Numbered from the stretch's first letter, positions 52,860 to 62,001 are shown. The stretch is DNA of 64,000 nt from Thermohalobaculum sp038534135 (GCA_038534135.1 JBCAXJ010000002.1:1-64000); one strand, 5' to 3'. The notes: generated by a model from the sequence alone, not told the origin. Translations and numbers: made by a program.

Positions 52860-53642
52860 TCAGGCAGGTTTTGCGGCCTGGAAGATGTAGCGCCCGAGCG
52901 AAAAGAAGTACTCTCCGCGTGCTTCGAGCGCGTCCTGTTCGGCGGCCCAAGCTTCGAGTTCCTTTTCAGAGAACGTTCCCAGACCACGTATGATGCCGGT
53001 CGTGAAGGCGACCGTCGCTGCGCTGTACGATCCCGGACTGCGGTCGAGATTGATGATCTGGTAGCAGGAGACCTGCTCGACGGTCAGACCGGCTCCGCGC
53101 AGCAATGGCGCCAGTCTTCGAGGCACGTCGCTGTGTGCGACCGAGGTCGTTTGTGCGCGCATTATGCGTGCCATGCGATCGGGATGTTCCGAATACCATG
53201 CAACACTGTCCCAGTCTGTAGTGAGGATCAGAGCACGTCCGCCGGGCCTCAACACTCGGGCGATCTCGGCACAGAATGCGCTCGGGTCGGTCATGTATTC
53301 GGCAACCTGCGTGCTGACCACAACGTCGAAGGTACTGTCGCCGACCGGGATGGCCGTGGCGTCGCCAAGCGAATAAGACAACCAGGGGCGTTCGTTTCGG
53401 TCGGTCGCCCGCCGCACCATCGCTTCGGAGATATCGATCCCCAGCACGCGACCGGTTGGACCGGTCTGATCGGCGATCTCGGTGGCGAGGAATCCAGGAC
53501 CAGAGCCGATATCGAGCACATGCTCCCCCGGCCGGATCGCAAGACGCTTCAGCGTATCGAGCCGCTGGGCGGTGACATCCCGGCCAAGATAGTTGGCTTC
53601 CAGAGCCTCGGCTTCCGCATCGTCGTACTGCAGGACTGCCAT
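52860..53642 (-). CDS. UbiE-like class I SAM methyltransferase in the SDH-like operon
   Basis: 260 residues. Methyltransf_11/UbiE-type: VLDIGSGPGFLATEIADQ (motif I), RVLGIDISEAMVRRA (motif II), DVVVSTQVAEYMTDP and LRPGGRALIL (motif III). The C-terminal part carries a family-specific FFSLGRYIF end. It lies between the second membrane subunit (36 bp) and the flavoprotein gene (62 bp) of the SDH-like operon, so it probably acts on the quinone used by the complex, or on its substrate. A quinone methyltransferase is the simplest reading and is inference. Confidence 0.85.
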   Translation of the reverse strand: MAVLQYDDAEAEALEANYLGRDVTAQRLDTLKRLAIRPGEHVLDIGSGPGFLATEIADQTGPTGRVLGIDISEAMVRRATDRNERPWLSYSLGDATAIPVGDSTFDVVVSTQVAEYMTDPSAFCAEIARVLRPGGRALILTTDWDSVAWYSEHPDRMARIMRAQTTSVAHSDVPRRLAPLLRGAGLTVEQVSCYQIINLDRSPGSYSAATVAFTTGIIRGLGTFSEKELEAWAAEQDALEARGEYFFSLGRYIFQAAKPA

Positions 53643-53678
53643 CCGGTTCCCTTCTGGTGTCAGAACAGGCCGCGCGTC

Positions 53679-54020
53679 TCAGATCGCCTGGAGGAGAAAG
53701 GTTGTCGAGAGAAAGAACGAACACGCGACTGCCGCTGCCGCCCAGCCCTTCTGCCACGGCTGCCATGGCGTGAGCTCCAGCACGAGCAGACGCATCCCGC
53801 CGAAGAAATGAACCGACAGCAGGAACACGAGCCCCCATTCGGCGATCTTGACCGGGGTGTGATCCGTGAAGCTGAGGAACGCGTCCAGATCTTGCGGCGC
53901 CGTCAGCGCGTGGGACAGAACCCAGAAGTGCACCGGCAGAAAAAGCGCGAGCAGCAGGCCCGACACACGGTGAAGGATATGGGCATACCAAAGCGGATGG
54001 CCGCGGCGCAGATGGCTCAT
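53679..54020 (-). CDS. SDH/FRD-like membrane anchor subunit 2
   Basis: 113 residues with three membrane helices. The first begins HPLWYAHILHRVSGLLLALFLPVHFWVLSH, close to the HRxSG heme/quinone-site motif of SdhC-type subunits. The second ends VKIAEWGLVFLLSVHFFGGMRLLVLEL. Its ATG overlaps the stop of the other membrane subunit (ATGA, 54017-54020). Confidence 0.85.
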   Translation of the reverse strand: MSHLRRGHPLWYAHILHRVSGLLLALFLPVHFWVLSHALTAPQDLDAFLSFTDHTPVKIAEWGLVFLLSVHFFGGMRLLVLELTPWQPWQKGWAAAAVACSFFLSTTFLLQAI

Positions 54021-54349
54021 GGCGTCACCGTCACGGCCGCCACTGCATTCAGGCCCATTGCGAGCAATCCAAAACAGGTCGCGCCCGCGAAGCCGTTCAG
54101 GGCAACACCCCCGACACCGAACCATTCGTGCAGGATTGTGCGCAGACCAATCGCCGCGTGGACTGCGACAGCGACCACGAAGGTGCCGTAGAACAACGCC
54201 CACAGGATAGACCCTTGCGTACGGCCCAAGATCTCTTCGGCAGTCAGGCCGTCTTGAACGGCATAGATCATCACGGCGATGTGGCCGAGCACGAGCGGCG
54301 CCATCACGATCGCCGATATTCGTTGCAACAGGTAAAGGCGCATCTCCAT
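54017..54349 (-). CDS. SDH/FRD-like membrane anchor subunit 1
   Basis: 110 residues, three membrane helices (LQRISAIVMAPLVLGHIAVMIY, ILWALFYGTFVVAVAVHAAIGLRTILHEWFG, FAGATCFGLLAMGLNAVAAVTV). The H-x4-LRTILHEW segment is typical of Sdh/Frd anchor proteins that bind quinone or heme. The start overlaps the stop of the iron-sulfur subunit gene (TGATG at 54347-54351). An ATG two codons in is an alternative. Confidence 0.85.
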   Translation of the reverse strand: MEMRLYLLQRISAIVMAPLVLGHIAVMIYAVQDGLTAEEILGRTQGSILWALFYGTFVVAVAVHAAIGLRTILHEWFGVGGVALNGFAGATCFGLLAMGLNAVAAVTVTP

Positions 54350-55071
54350 CAGCGGCCCCGCAGTGCGCGGCGCGCCGTGGCGCGCTTCAGCCCGGCAATC
54401 GCTGTCAGTGGGTTCAACCCGTTCGGGCAGTACTGCTGGCAGTTGCCCATGGAGTGGCAGGCATGGCAGCCGCCCTTGCCTGAAACCGCATCGAGAACCC
54501 GGTCGCGCGAGGCATCCTTGGCGTCGTTGACCAGCGTCCACGCCCGGTTCAGCGCTGCAGGCCCCAGGAACTCCGGGTTGCCTGCGACAGTATCGCAAGC
54601 GGCATAACAGACCGAACAGTTGATGCACTCGATCCCGGCATCGGCGTTTGCACGGTCAGCGTCTTCATGGACGATCGGCGCGTAGCTGTCTGCGCGGGTC
54701 TCGGTGCCTTCAAAGACGCCGCCTGCCTGGACCCATTTCTCGAAAAACGGGTCCATGTTCGCAGCGAGATCCTTGATGATCGGCAGGTTCCGCAAGGGTG
54801 CGATTTCGATCCGATCCGCGTCGAGCACCTTCTGCACATGCGTCCGGCAGGTCCAGCGCGGCACGCCGTTGACCATCATCGCGCAGGATCCGCACATGCC
54901 GACACGGCAGGCAAACCGATAGCTCAGAGTCGGATCGGCCTCTTGCTGTATCCAGGCTACGACGTCCAGTACCGTCTGGCTTTCATAACGTGGCACGTCG
55001 AACGACTGGAAGCGGCCACCGTCCGGACCGCCCCGCCAAACTGAGACCTGCATACTGTCGGGTGCGCTCAC
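54349..55071 (-). CDS. SDH/FRD-like iron-sulfur subunit
   Basis: 240 residues from GTG 55071, preceded by AGAGAGGGTCC. A GTG at 55110 is the longer alternative. All three cluster motifs are present: [2Fe-2S] CRVGMCGSCAMMVNG...WTC, [4Fe-4S] CINCSVCYAAC, and the third-cluster group CHACHSMGNCQQYCP. It carries electrons from the flavoprotein to the membrane anchors. It is the first gene of the leftward operon, divergent from the sulfurtransferase gene across 110 bp. Confidence 0.92.
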   Translation of the reverse strand: MSAPDSMQVSVWRGGPDGGRFQSFDVPRYESQTVLDVVAWIQQEADPTLSYRFACRVGMCGSCAMMVNGVPRWTCRTHVQKVLDADRIEIAPLRNLPIIKDLAANMDPFFEKWVQAGGVFEGTETRADSYAPIVHEDADRANADAGIECINCSVCYAACDTVAGNPEFLGPAALNRAWTLVNDAKDASRDRVLDAVSGKGGCHACHSMGNCQQYCPNGLNPLTAIAGLKRATARRALRGR

Positions 55072-55220
55072 GGACCCTCTCTGGATTGTGTTGCCCGGAC
55101 GATCGTGCACGCCCGTCTCTCTCGTTAGTGTGGATGGCCCCAGCGATCAACGTCACATGGTTTTCACAAGGATTTGCGTCCCTATATATAATTTCACATC
55201 GCCAGAGTGGAGACGAGAGC

Positions 55221-56120
55221 ATGACTAGATTTCTTGCGGGAATACTGATGGTTCTAGCCATGGCAGGCCATGCGCTTGCCTCGGACTGGAAGAAACTGTT
55301 GGACCCGGCGGATTTCGCGGCGTTGAAGGGTGATGTCACGGTTCTCGACATCCGTGCACCGAAGGACTTTGCGAAGGGGCACGTCGAAGGCGCATTGAAT
55401 GCGCCCTACGGATCGTGGCGCGGGCCGAAGTCGAACCCCGGGGCCGCTTTGACCGATGCTGCCCTGACCGAGCGTTTGCAAAGCTTGGGACTGACCAAGA
55501 CGACCCCTGTCGTCGTGACCTATGCCGGTAAGAACGAGACAGATTTCGGAGCAGCCGCGCGGGTCTACTGGACGCTCAAATCAGCTGGGCTTACGAAGAT
55601 CGCGATTCTGAATGGCGGTCTGAAGGCATGGACTGGCGCGGGCAACGCGTTGGCCAACGCTCCCGGGACGGTCGAACGCTCGACGGTGGCATTTTCTTTG
55701 TCCGACGACTGGATGATCACGCGCGACGGCGTCGCCGATGTCGTGGCTGGACGGGCCGATGCCCAGATCATCGACGCGCGTCCAGTCGAATTCCTGCAAG
55801 GCAGGAAAAAGCACAAGGCGGCGAAGACCGCGGGAACGCTGGCTGGGGCGGCGAACGTTCAGCATTCGACGTGGTTTACCGGAACGGGCAAAGTGAAGAC
55901 CGAGATCACCACGGCTGAAGACGTCTTGCGCCTGGCCCGAGAAGCCGGGGTCGAGGATGGCCAGTCCCGGCCAATCGCGAGTTTCTGCAACACCGGACAT
56001 TGGGCCGCTACAAACTGGTTCGCGCTGTCCGAACTGGCCGGGATCGCCAACGTCAAGCTTTACCCTGAAAGCATGGTCGGTTGGACCAATGCCGATCAAC
56101 CGGTCACGGTGACCGAATAG
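55221..56120 (+). CDS. Periplasmic two-domain rhodanese (sulfurtransferase)
   Basis: 299 residues. A signal peptide (MTRFLAGILMVLAMAGHALA) is followed by two rhodanese domains. The second carries the active loop C256-NTGH (IASFCNTGHWAATNW). The first has VTYAGKNETD in place of the Cys loop, so it is inactive, as is usual in tandem rhodaneses. It transfers sulfane sulfur to thiols or cyanide in the periplasm. The ATG at 55221 follows GGAGACGAGAGC. Confidence 0.93.
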   Translation: MTRFLAGILMVLAMAGHALASDWKKLLDPADFAALKGDVTVLDIRAPKDFAKGHVEGALNAPYGSWRGPKSNPGAALTDAALTERLQSLGLTKTTPVVVTYAGKNETDFGAAARVYWTLKSAGLTKIAILNGGLKAWTGAGNALANAPGTVERSTVAFSLSDDWMITRDGVADVVAGRADAQIIDARPVEFLQGRKKHKAAKTAGTLAGAANVQHSTWFTGTGKVKTEITTAEDVLRLAREAGVEDGQSRPIASFCNTGHWAATNWFALSELAGIANVKLYPESMVGWTNADQPVTVTE

Positions 56121-56135
56121 CACGTCAAGGCAAGG

Positions 56136-57017
56136 CTACTTCAAGCGAGCAATGATCGCGTTCGCGCGCTTGGCCGAAAACGCGTCCTTGTTCATTTTGA
56201 ACGTGACCCGGATGCCAGGGTTGTCCTCGACGCCCATGATTGCGCGGGCCATCTTTCGCCGCAGGCTCGCGTCTGTGGTCAGGCCAATGACGGCTTCCAG
56301 TGCTCCGATGAATGAGCCGTCACTCCTACCCTCGACCCGTCCGCGTTCGAGGGCGGCTTTGTCTGGCACGCGGGTACACAGGAACAGCACCGTGCCGCTG
56401 CCGCAGCGCGCGACTGGCTGAAAGCAATCGGACATCCAGTGCATCTGTGCTGCGAGCCAGGGCTGGCGCCAGTGCTGATAGTCCTGCTGCACGACGACCG
56501 ACCGCCCGGCGATCAGGTGCGGCATGTACTGTTCGGCGATCCAGTCGGCGGCAGCGGGTGTTTTGCCAGCATCGATGAACAAGATCTCGATCGGCCGGTC
56601 GTTCCAGGTTTTCTCCAGTATCTCGCCCGGATGCAGCCTGACGATGTCTTGCCAACCGCGCAGCAACTCCTTCACTGCGCCGATCATGCTTTCGCCAGGG
56701 AACGGCCGAACCCCAGCCGGATAAAGATAGCGTTTCTTCTGTTCGGCCTGAATCGTGAAACGGTCGTAGGCGTGCACCAGTGTGTCCCGTCCGCCGTCGC
56801 GGACGCCTGCCGCGAGCCGGGCGGTAGAGCCGCCAACGAAACATCCAAGATCGATCACTGCGCCCGCTCCGATCGCGTAATCTCGTGTGAGCCAATAGAG
56901 GAACGCACTTTCTTCGTCGCTGAGCATCGTGGGGACGGTCAGCGCATCTTCCGGCACAGTAAGGGCGTCTGCCAACCAAGGCCGCTTGGAAAACGGTTCG
57001 GGGATGTCGGGACGCAT
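56136..57017 (-). CDS. Class I SAM-dependent methyltransferase, TylF/CmcI-like
   Basis: 293 residues. VIDLGCFVGGSTARLAAGV is a Rossmann SAM motif. The long AYDRFTIQAEQKKRY segment and IEILFIDAGKTPAAADWIAEQYMPHLIAGRSVVVQQDYQHW fit the TylF/CmcI-like methyltransferases that act on sugars or small molecules. The protein ends with a basic tail (KMNKDAFSAKRANAIIARLK). It stands alone, so the substrate is not evident. Confidence 0.82.
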   Translation of the reverse strand: MRPDIPEPFSKRPWLADALTVPEDALTVPTMLSDEESAFLYWLTRDYAIGAGAVIDLGCFVGGSTARLAAGVRDGGRDTLVHAYDRFTIQAEQKKRYLYPAGVRPFPGESMIGAVKELLRGWQDIVRLHPGEILEKTWNDRPIEILFIDAGKTPAAADWIAEQYMPHLIAGRSVVVQQDYQHWRQPWLAAQMHWMSDCFQPVARCGSGTVLFLCTRVPDKAALERGRVEGRSDGSFIGALEAVIGLTTDASLRRKMARAIMGVEDNPGIRVTFKMNKDAFSAKRANAIIARLK

Positions 57018-57081
57018 GCGGATACTTTCAGGCCAAACCCCTCAAGGAAGTGTTGCACACCGCAACCTTTGACGACAACCG

Positions 57082-57927
57082 CTACCGCGTTTCGTTGAGC
57101 GACCAGTCGTAGTCGGTGGACGAAAGCGCCCCGATGCGCTCCAGATCAGCTTTGAGCGATGCGTCGGCATAAACGCGAAGATGCGCGAGAACGCCTGCTT
57201 CAGAATCGCCGAAATCCTCAAGGAACCAGTCATAGATGCGTGACACAACGATCTTTCCGTCGACGATACTGACACCCCGGGGGTCGTTGACATAGGCGCG
57301 CGCCGCGGCATCAAGGTCGGCATCCAACGCTTTCGCGGTCCAGGCATCCGGCTTCAGGTTCGGACAGCCAATCGAGGCGCAATTGACCGCGTAGTGGATC
57401 CGCGGGTCGTTCCAGATCGGGCGTAAGATGCGGTGCTCGATGTCATTTAGGGTCAGGTCTTCGCCTTCTACCGTGACCAGCTTCTTACCCCACGGGCCGC
57501 TGCCGAACAGGCCAGGCGAGATGTCGATGTCACGGATGCTGGCGACGGGATAGTGATCCAGCACGACCTTGACCGTCAGCGCATTGTAGAGGTTGACCCA
57601 GAATGCGAACTGCTCGTCCCGGTTCAGCGTGCTCACTGGCGCGGCGGCGAGCGTGTCGAGATAACCTTGCAGAGCCTGCTTATCCCCATTCGAAGCCTTT
57701 AGACCGGCATAGTCGAACATCGCCACGCCTGAGGACGCGGGAGCGAGATGCGTGGACAGCAATGCGCTCCACGCTGAATGGTCAATCGATTTGATCGAGC
57801 CAGCGTCATGCGCCTGCCAGCGATCCCACAGCTTTGAACCCGGTGCAAACAGCCGTTCGCCCGAGCCGAACGCGGGCAGAAACAGCAATATGGCGAACAG
57901 CCCGACGGCTTTCATCAGGAGCTTCAT
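57082..57927 (-). CDS. Secreted DUF547 protein
   Basis: 281 residues with a signal peptide (MKLLMKAVGLFAILLFLPAFGSG) and a DUF547 domain, including RDEQFAFWVNLYNALTVKVVLDHYPV, IEHRILRPIWNDPRIHYAVNCASIGCPNL and the C-terminal YDWFLEDFG. The Cys-Gly-Cys segment and surrounding conserved residues suggest a papain-like or transglutaminase-like fold, but activity is unproven. Monocistronic. Confidence 0.9.
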   Translation of the reverse strand: MKLLMKAVGLFAILLFLPAFGSGERLFAPGSKLWDRWQAHDAGSIKSIDHSAWSALLSTHLAPASSGVAMFDYAGLKASNGDKQALQGYLDTLAAAPVSTLNRDEQFAFWVNLYNALTVKVVLDHYPVASIRDIDISPGLFGSGPWGKKLVTVEGEDLTLNDIEHRILRPIWNDPRIHYAVNCASIGCPNLKPDAWTAKALDADLDAAARAYVNDPRGVSIVDGKIVVSRIYDWFLEDFGDSEAGVLAHLRVYADASLKADLERIGALSSTDYDWSLNETR

Positions 57928-58016
57928 GGCGACCTCGGCAACTTGGTTTCCGACATCAGAGATAGGTGTGCTGACGCCGGGGCCAACTCACGCCGGATCA
58001 CATCATCTCAATGACG

Positions 58017-59438
58017 CTACCACTCGAACGTGCGGTCGATCCCAGCCATCTTGACGCCGGTGAAGGCCGAGGCTTCGAACGACATGGCGCGCAAATCCTC
58101 GACCTCGAGATTGTGGACCGAGGACTTGCCGCAAGCCTTGGCCAAAGCCGTGATTTCCATGGTCATCGCGGTCAAATAGCGGGCGACGCGCTCGGCCCCA
58201 GCGGCGGGATCCATCCGTTTCTGCAGGTCTTCGTCCTGCGTTGCGATACCGACGGGACAAAGCCCGGTGTGGCAGTGGTGACAAGCGCCCGGCGCTGTTC
58301 CCAGCGCCGCATAGTCGTCGACATAGCGTGGCGAATTGCAGCCCATGGCAATCATCGCGCCGTTCCCAACCATCACCGCATCTGCACCCAGTGCCAGACA
58401 CTTGGCGGCATCGACACCGGATCGGATACCTCCCGCTGCCACCAGATCGACCTTGCCGGTCATGCCGCATTCGTCCAGCGCCTCGCGGGCCGCACGGATG
58501 GCCGACATGGTCGGAATGCCGGTGTGATTGAGAAGCATTTCGGGCGAGGCGCCAGTACCACCCTCGGCCCCGTCCACCACGACGACATCGACCCCGGCCT
58601 TGGCGGCGATGGCCACATCATAGCGCGGTCGCGTCGCACCCATCTTCAGGAAGATCGGCACCTTGTAATCTGTCGCGATGCGTAATTCCTCGACCTTTAC
58701 GGCCATATCGTCCGCACCGAGGAAATCCGGGTGACGGATGGTCGAACGTTGGTCGACACCTTCGGGCAACGTCCGCATTTCGGATACGCGCGGCGAGACT
58801 TTCATGCCCAGCAACAGGCCTCCGGTCCCTGGCTTGGCACCTTGGCCCACGACCATCTCCAACGCATCGGCGCGGCGCAGGTGGTCCAGGTCGATCCGGT
58901 AGCGCGCAGGTGACATTTGGTAGAGTAGGGTCTGCGACGCCTCGCGCTCTTCCTCCAGCATGCCGCCCTCGCCGGTGCAGGTCATCGTGCCGACCTTGGA
59001 CGCGCCATATCCGAGTGACGCCTTGGCGGGTGCCGAGAGTGCCCCAAAAGACATCGACGCGATGTAGATCGGGATCTTCAGTTCCACCGGCTTCTCGACG
59101 ATGCCGCGTCCTGCCCCGAGGACCGTCGTCGTATCGCAACTCTCACGATACCCCTCGAGTGGCAGTCTCGTCATCGTCGCGGGTACGAAGGTCAGGTCGT
59201 CAAAGGTGGGCATCCGCTTGTTGAAAGTGTTGTAGCCGCGCACCTGGTACCGGCCCAACTGGGCCAACGCATGGACTTCCGAGATCGCCTCGGGCGTCCA
59301 TCGGGTCGAACCACCTTCCGCGTAAGAAGATGGGACGCCTGCTGGCCGACCTTCCACAGCACCTGCGTCGCGGAAGCGAATTTCGTCCTCGGGCGCCATC
59401 TCGAACGGGTATTCGTATGGAGTTGCTTCGTCGGTCAT
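58017..59438 (-). CDS. glxD: FMN-binding glutamate synthase family protein (GlxD/MgsC type)
   Basis: 473 residues of the GltB central synthase domain. FMN-binding barrel segments are VPIFLKMGATRPRYDVAIAAKAGVDVVVVDGAEGGTGASP, VDLVAAGGIRSGVDAAKCLALGADAVMVGNGAMIAMGC, with a C-rich cluster GACHHCHTGLCPVGIATQ. Together with the two following genes it forms the split glutamate synthase-like complex seen as GlxBCD in rhizobia or as N-methylglutamate synthase (MgsABC) in methylamine users. No gmaS gene is in the window, so the methylamine pathway is not shown. Confidence 0.9.
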   Translation of the reverse strand: MTDEATPYEYPFEMAPEDEIRFRDAGAVEGRPAGVPSSYAEGGSTRWTPEAISEVHALAQLGRYQVRGYNTFNKRMPTFDDLTFVPATMTRLPLEGYRESCDTTTVLGAGRGIVEKPVELKIPIYIASMSFGALSAPAKASLGYGASKVGTMTCTGEGGMLEEEREASQTLLYQMSPARYRIDLDHLRRADALEMVVGQGAKPGTGGLLLGMKVSPRVSEMRTLPEGVDQRSTIRHPDFLGADDMAVKVEELRIATDYKVPIFLKMGATRPRYDVAIAAKAGVDVVVVDGAEGGTGASPEMLLNHTGIPTMSAIRAAREALDECGMTGKVDLVAAGGIRSGVDAAKCLALGADAVMVGNGAMIAMGCNSPRYVDDYAALGTAPGACHHCHTGLCPVGIATQDEDLQKRMDPAAGAERVARYLTAMTMEITALAKACGKSSVHNLEVEDLRAMSFEASAFTGVKMAGIDRTFEW

Positions 59439-59564
59439 GGCTCAAGCCCTCTAGCGGGTTGCTCTGGGCGGTCCTGTGCCTCGACCTCCGGGGAGAGATC
59501 GAGGCTGGCCCACTTCATGGACGGGGCGCCCGTCACGATCAGGGTATCCAAGCGACCCTACGCA

Positions 59565-60254
59565 TCAGATCATCAGCCATGCGCTGGCATCACGGGATTC
59601 GAAGTACCAAAGGCGCTGGCCCGAGATCATCTTGCGCCAGTCTCGCGACGTGTCCTTGAGACCCAGGGGCTCGAGAATCGCGTCGACTTCGGCGACCTCT
59701 TCGGCGGTGGGTTCCACGACGTTGACATCGACGCCCAGGCTTTCGACAGGCCCGGCGACCCAGACCTCGCCCTCCCAAAGTGCATCGGCGCACGAGGCAC
59801 CGGCCCCGCCCAGAGCAATGATCCGGCCCCGGTGCGCCATGAACCCGGACTGATAGCCGATCTTGCCCTCGACCACGATATTGCCATCCTTCATGGCGAC
59901 GCCGCAGCGCGGGCCCGCATCGCCCTTGACGTGGATCGTGCCGCCGGTCATCGCCGCGCCGCACGACATGCCGGCGTAGCCGCCGACCGTGATCTGGCCC
60001 TTTGACATGCCCTCGCCCAAGGCCCATCCGGCGTTGCGCTCGATCGAGACTTTGGCTCCGGTATTGAGCCCGCCGCAGTAGTACCCCACCGAACCTTCAA
60101 ACGTGATGTCGATGCCCGGCGGCATCCCGACGCCGAGGTTATGGCGAGACAAGGTGTTGATGACGCGGATCGGCTCCCCGCTGGTGTAGGCGTCCTTCAG
60201 GTCCTGATGCACCTCGCGGATCGGGCGCTGACCGACGTCGACGGTGACAGTCAT
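59565..60254 (-). CDS. glxC: GlxC/MgsB-type GXGXG-motif subunit
   Basis: 229 residues, the beta-helix GXGXG domain of glutamate synthase, with repeated gly-rich turns (GYYCGGLNTGAKVSIERNAGWALGEGMSKGQITVGGYAGMSCGAAMTGGTIHVKGDAGPRCGVAMKDGNIVVEG...). It is the middle subunit of the split complex and its start overlaps the stop of the amidotransferase gene by 4 bp (60251-60254). The gap to the synthase gene (59439-59564) is 126 bp without a gene. Confidence 0.9.
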   Translation of the reverse strand: MTVTVDVGQRPIREVHQDLKDAYTSGEPIRVINTLSRHNLGVGMPPGIDITFEGSVGYYCGGLNTGAKVSIERNAGWALGEGMSKGQITVGGYAGMSCGAAMTGGTIHVKGDAGPRCGVAMKDGNIVVEGKIGYQSGFMAHRGRIIALGGAGASCADALWEGEVWVAGPVESLGVDVNVVEPTAEEVAEVDAILEPLGLKDTSRDWRKMISGQRLWYFESRDASAWLMI

Positions 60255-61195
60255 GCAGCCATCCTGCGGTTGCCGACACCCCAGATCCCGGTCAAGGAAG
60301 GCCCGTCGTAATTGGTGACCTCGGCCTCGTCGGCGAACACCCGGCGCACAGCCTGTTCCTCGGTCGCGGCGGCGAGTTCGCCACCTTTTTCGATGGCGAC
60401 GATGGGCTTCATGGCGAACCGGTCTTTAGCGAAACCGATCCCGTCCGTGTTCGCGATCATGTAAGTGAAGACACCATCGATCGACGTGATCGACTTCTTC
60501 AGCGCCTGTTGCATCGTCAAACCCGCCTTCATCTGGTCCGAGACCCAGACGGCGATCAACTCGGAATCGTTGCCGGTCAGGAAGCGATACCCTTGGCGTT
60601 CGAGCTTGGCTCGCCAGGTGAAGTAGTCGGTGATCTGCCCATTGTGCACGATGGCGACATCCGCGAAGGGGCGTGCCCAAAACGGGTGCGAGGCATTCGG
60701 CAGAACCGAGCTTTCAGTCGCCAACCGGGCGTGACCCAACCCGTGACTGCCAATCAGATCGCGGACACCGTGCTTTTCGGCAACGTCTTCCGAGGACCCG
60801 GTGTCCTTGATGATTTCCAGCGACCGTCCGCAGGATTGGACTTCGAAACGGTCGGTCATCTCGTCGGCATCGGCCACCCATCGTGCAAGGTCTGCCGGGT
60901 CCGAGATGACGCCGCGCATACAGTAGTGATCTGCTTCGGAGGTCACGAAGGTCGGCTCCTCGAGCCAGTCCGATCCGTGTACTTTCAGGATATCGCGAAA
61001 ACCGGCCATGTCGGCATCAAGCCCGGCCTTGTCGAAACCCATGCCTCGCAGCACGTAGCCGGTGTCACGCGGGGCCCCGTAGACAGCGAATCCGGTGGAA
61101 TCCGCGCCACGATGCTCCTGCGCGTCCATCAGTTCGACAAGGTCGTTGCCAACCCGTCCCGGCGCGCCAAGTATCCTGCCAGCGATCCCGCACAT
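60251..61195 (-). CDS. glxB: Class II glutamine amidotransferase subunit (GlxB/MgsA type)
   Basis: 314 residues starting MCGIAGRILG, with the N-terminal nucleophile Cys2 exposed after removal of Met. Further Ntn signatures are EHRGADSTGFAVYG, GHARLATESSVLPNASHPFW and NGQITDYFTWRAKLERQG with the NDSE turn. It releases ammonia from glutamine (or accepts methylamine in the NMG pathway). The first gene of the leftward glx operon, divergent from a GntR regulator, with a palindrome at 61219-61234 upstream. Confidence 0.92.
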   Translation of the reverse strand: MCGIAGRILGAPGRVGNDLVELMDAQEHRGADSTGFAVYGAPRDTGYVLRGMGFDKAGLDADMAGFRDILKVHGSDWLEEPTFVTSEADHYCMRGVISDPADLARWVADADEMTDRFEVQSCGRSLEIIKDTGSSEDVAEKHGVRDLIGSHGLGHARLATESSVLPNASHPFWARPFADVAIVHNGQITDYFTWRAKLERQGYRFLTGNDSELIAVWVSDQMKAGLTMQQALKKSITSIDGVFTYMIANTDGIGFAKDRFAMKPIVAIEKGGELAAATEEQAVRRVFADEAEVTNYDGPSLTGIWGVGNRRMAA

Positions 61196-61218
61196 TCGAC
61201 ATCTCCTTGGTAGTATGT

Positions 61219-61234
61219 ATACTGTATTCAGTAT
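61219..61234. promoter_or_regulatory. Candidate GntR operator
   Basis: ATACTG-TATT-CAGTAT is a perfect inverted repeat in the intergenic region, 24 bp before the glxB start and 105 bp before the gntR-type start. FadR-subfamily GntR proteins bind short AT-rich palindromes of this kind. Confidence 0.55.
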
Positions 61235-61338
61235 CCACTATCTGCGCAAGCAGGATAACCAGAGATCGGGCGCGCGATCCTGCGGCGCAGACGACAACCA
61301 ACCGCGGGGACAAGGCAGTCTTCGCAGAGAGGCAGAAC

Positions 61339-62001
61339 TTGGCGCTGAAGAGCATCAGATCCGAACGCAAACGGCTGGCGGACGAGGTTTATGACCAGTT
61401 GATGGACGCGATCCTGTCCGGTGATATCGACACAAACGACCGCTTGGTTCAGGAAAAACTTGCCGCCGAGATGGAGATCAGCCGCACGCCCGTGCGCGAA
61501 GCGCTGTTGCGGTTGGAGCAGGACGGTGTGCTCGAGACCTCGCCGCGCGGCGGGTTCGTTCTGTACCGGATCACGCAGAACGAGATCCGCGAGTTGTATC
61601 AGGCGCGCGCCGCGGTTGAGAGTCAGGCAGCGCGGATCCTCGCCTCGCAGAACGATGGCTTCAAGAATCGCGAGTTGCGCGCAACGATCGAGCGTGAGGA
61701 GAACATCACCTCGCCATCCGTCCGTGCCTATTTTGACGCCAACCGCAGCATCCACCGGCGGTTCGTGGAGCTGATCGAGAACCGCTATCTGCTCGAGATG
61801 TTCGACAACATCTGGAACCGAGGGATCGCTTTCCAGCTGTTTTCTGCCATCGAGAAGATCGACCTGTCGAAATCGCTGGGCGACCATGTCGCCTTGGTCG
61901 AAGCGATCGAGACTGGCGACAAGGGCGTGGCGCTCGAGGCCTTCATTGATCACATTCAGGACGGGTTCGATCTGCAGATGGAAGCGGTGGCCAGCGACTA
62001 A
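61339..62001 (+). CDS. GntR family (FadR/FCD) transcriptional regulator
   Basis: 220 residues from TTG 61339, preceded by GAGAGGCAG. The frame is open to 61207 but lacks similarity. N-terminal winged helix (LADEVYDQLMDAILSGDIDTNDRLVQEKLAAEMEISRTPVREALLRLEQDGVLETSPRGG) and C-terminal all-helical FCD domain (AAVESQAARILA, DANRSIHRRFVELIENRYLLEMFDNIW, HVALVEAIETGDKGVALEAFIDHIQ) are clear. Metal-binding His residues of the FCD domain are present. Divergent from glxBCD, which it probably regulates. Its stop interlocks with that of the next gene (CTAA). Confidence 0.92.
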   Translation: MALKSIRSERKRLADEVYDQLMDAILSGDIDTNDRLVQEKLAAEMEISRTPVREALLRLEQDGVLETSPRGGFVLYRITQNEIRELYQARAAVESQAARILASQNDGFKNRELRATIEREENITSPSVRAYFDANRSIHRRFVELIENRYLLEMFDNIWNRGIAFQLFSAIEKIDLSKSLGDHVALVEAIETGDKGVALEAFIDHIQDGFDLQMEAVASD

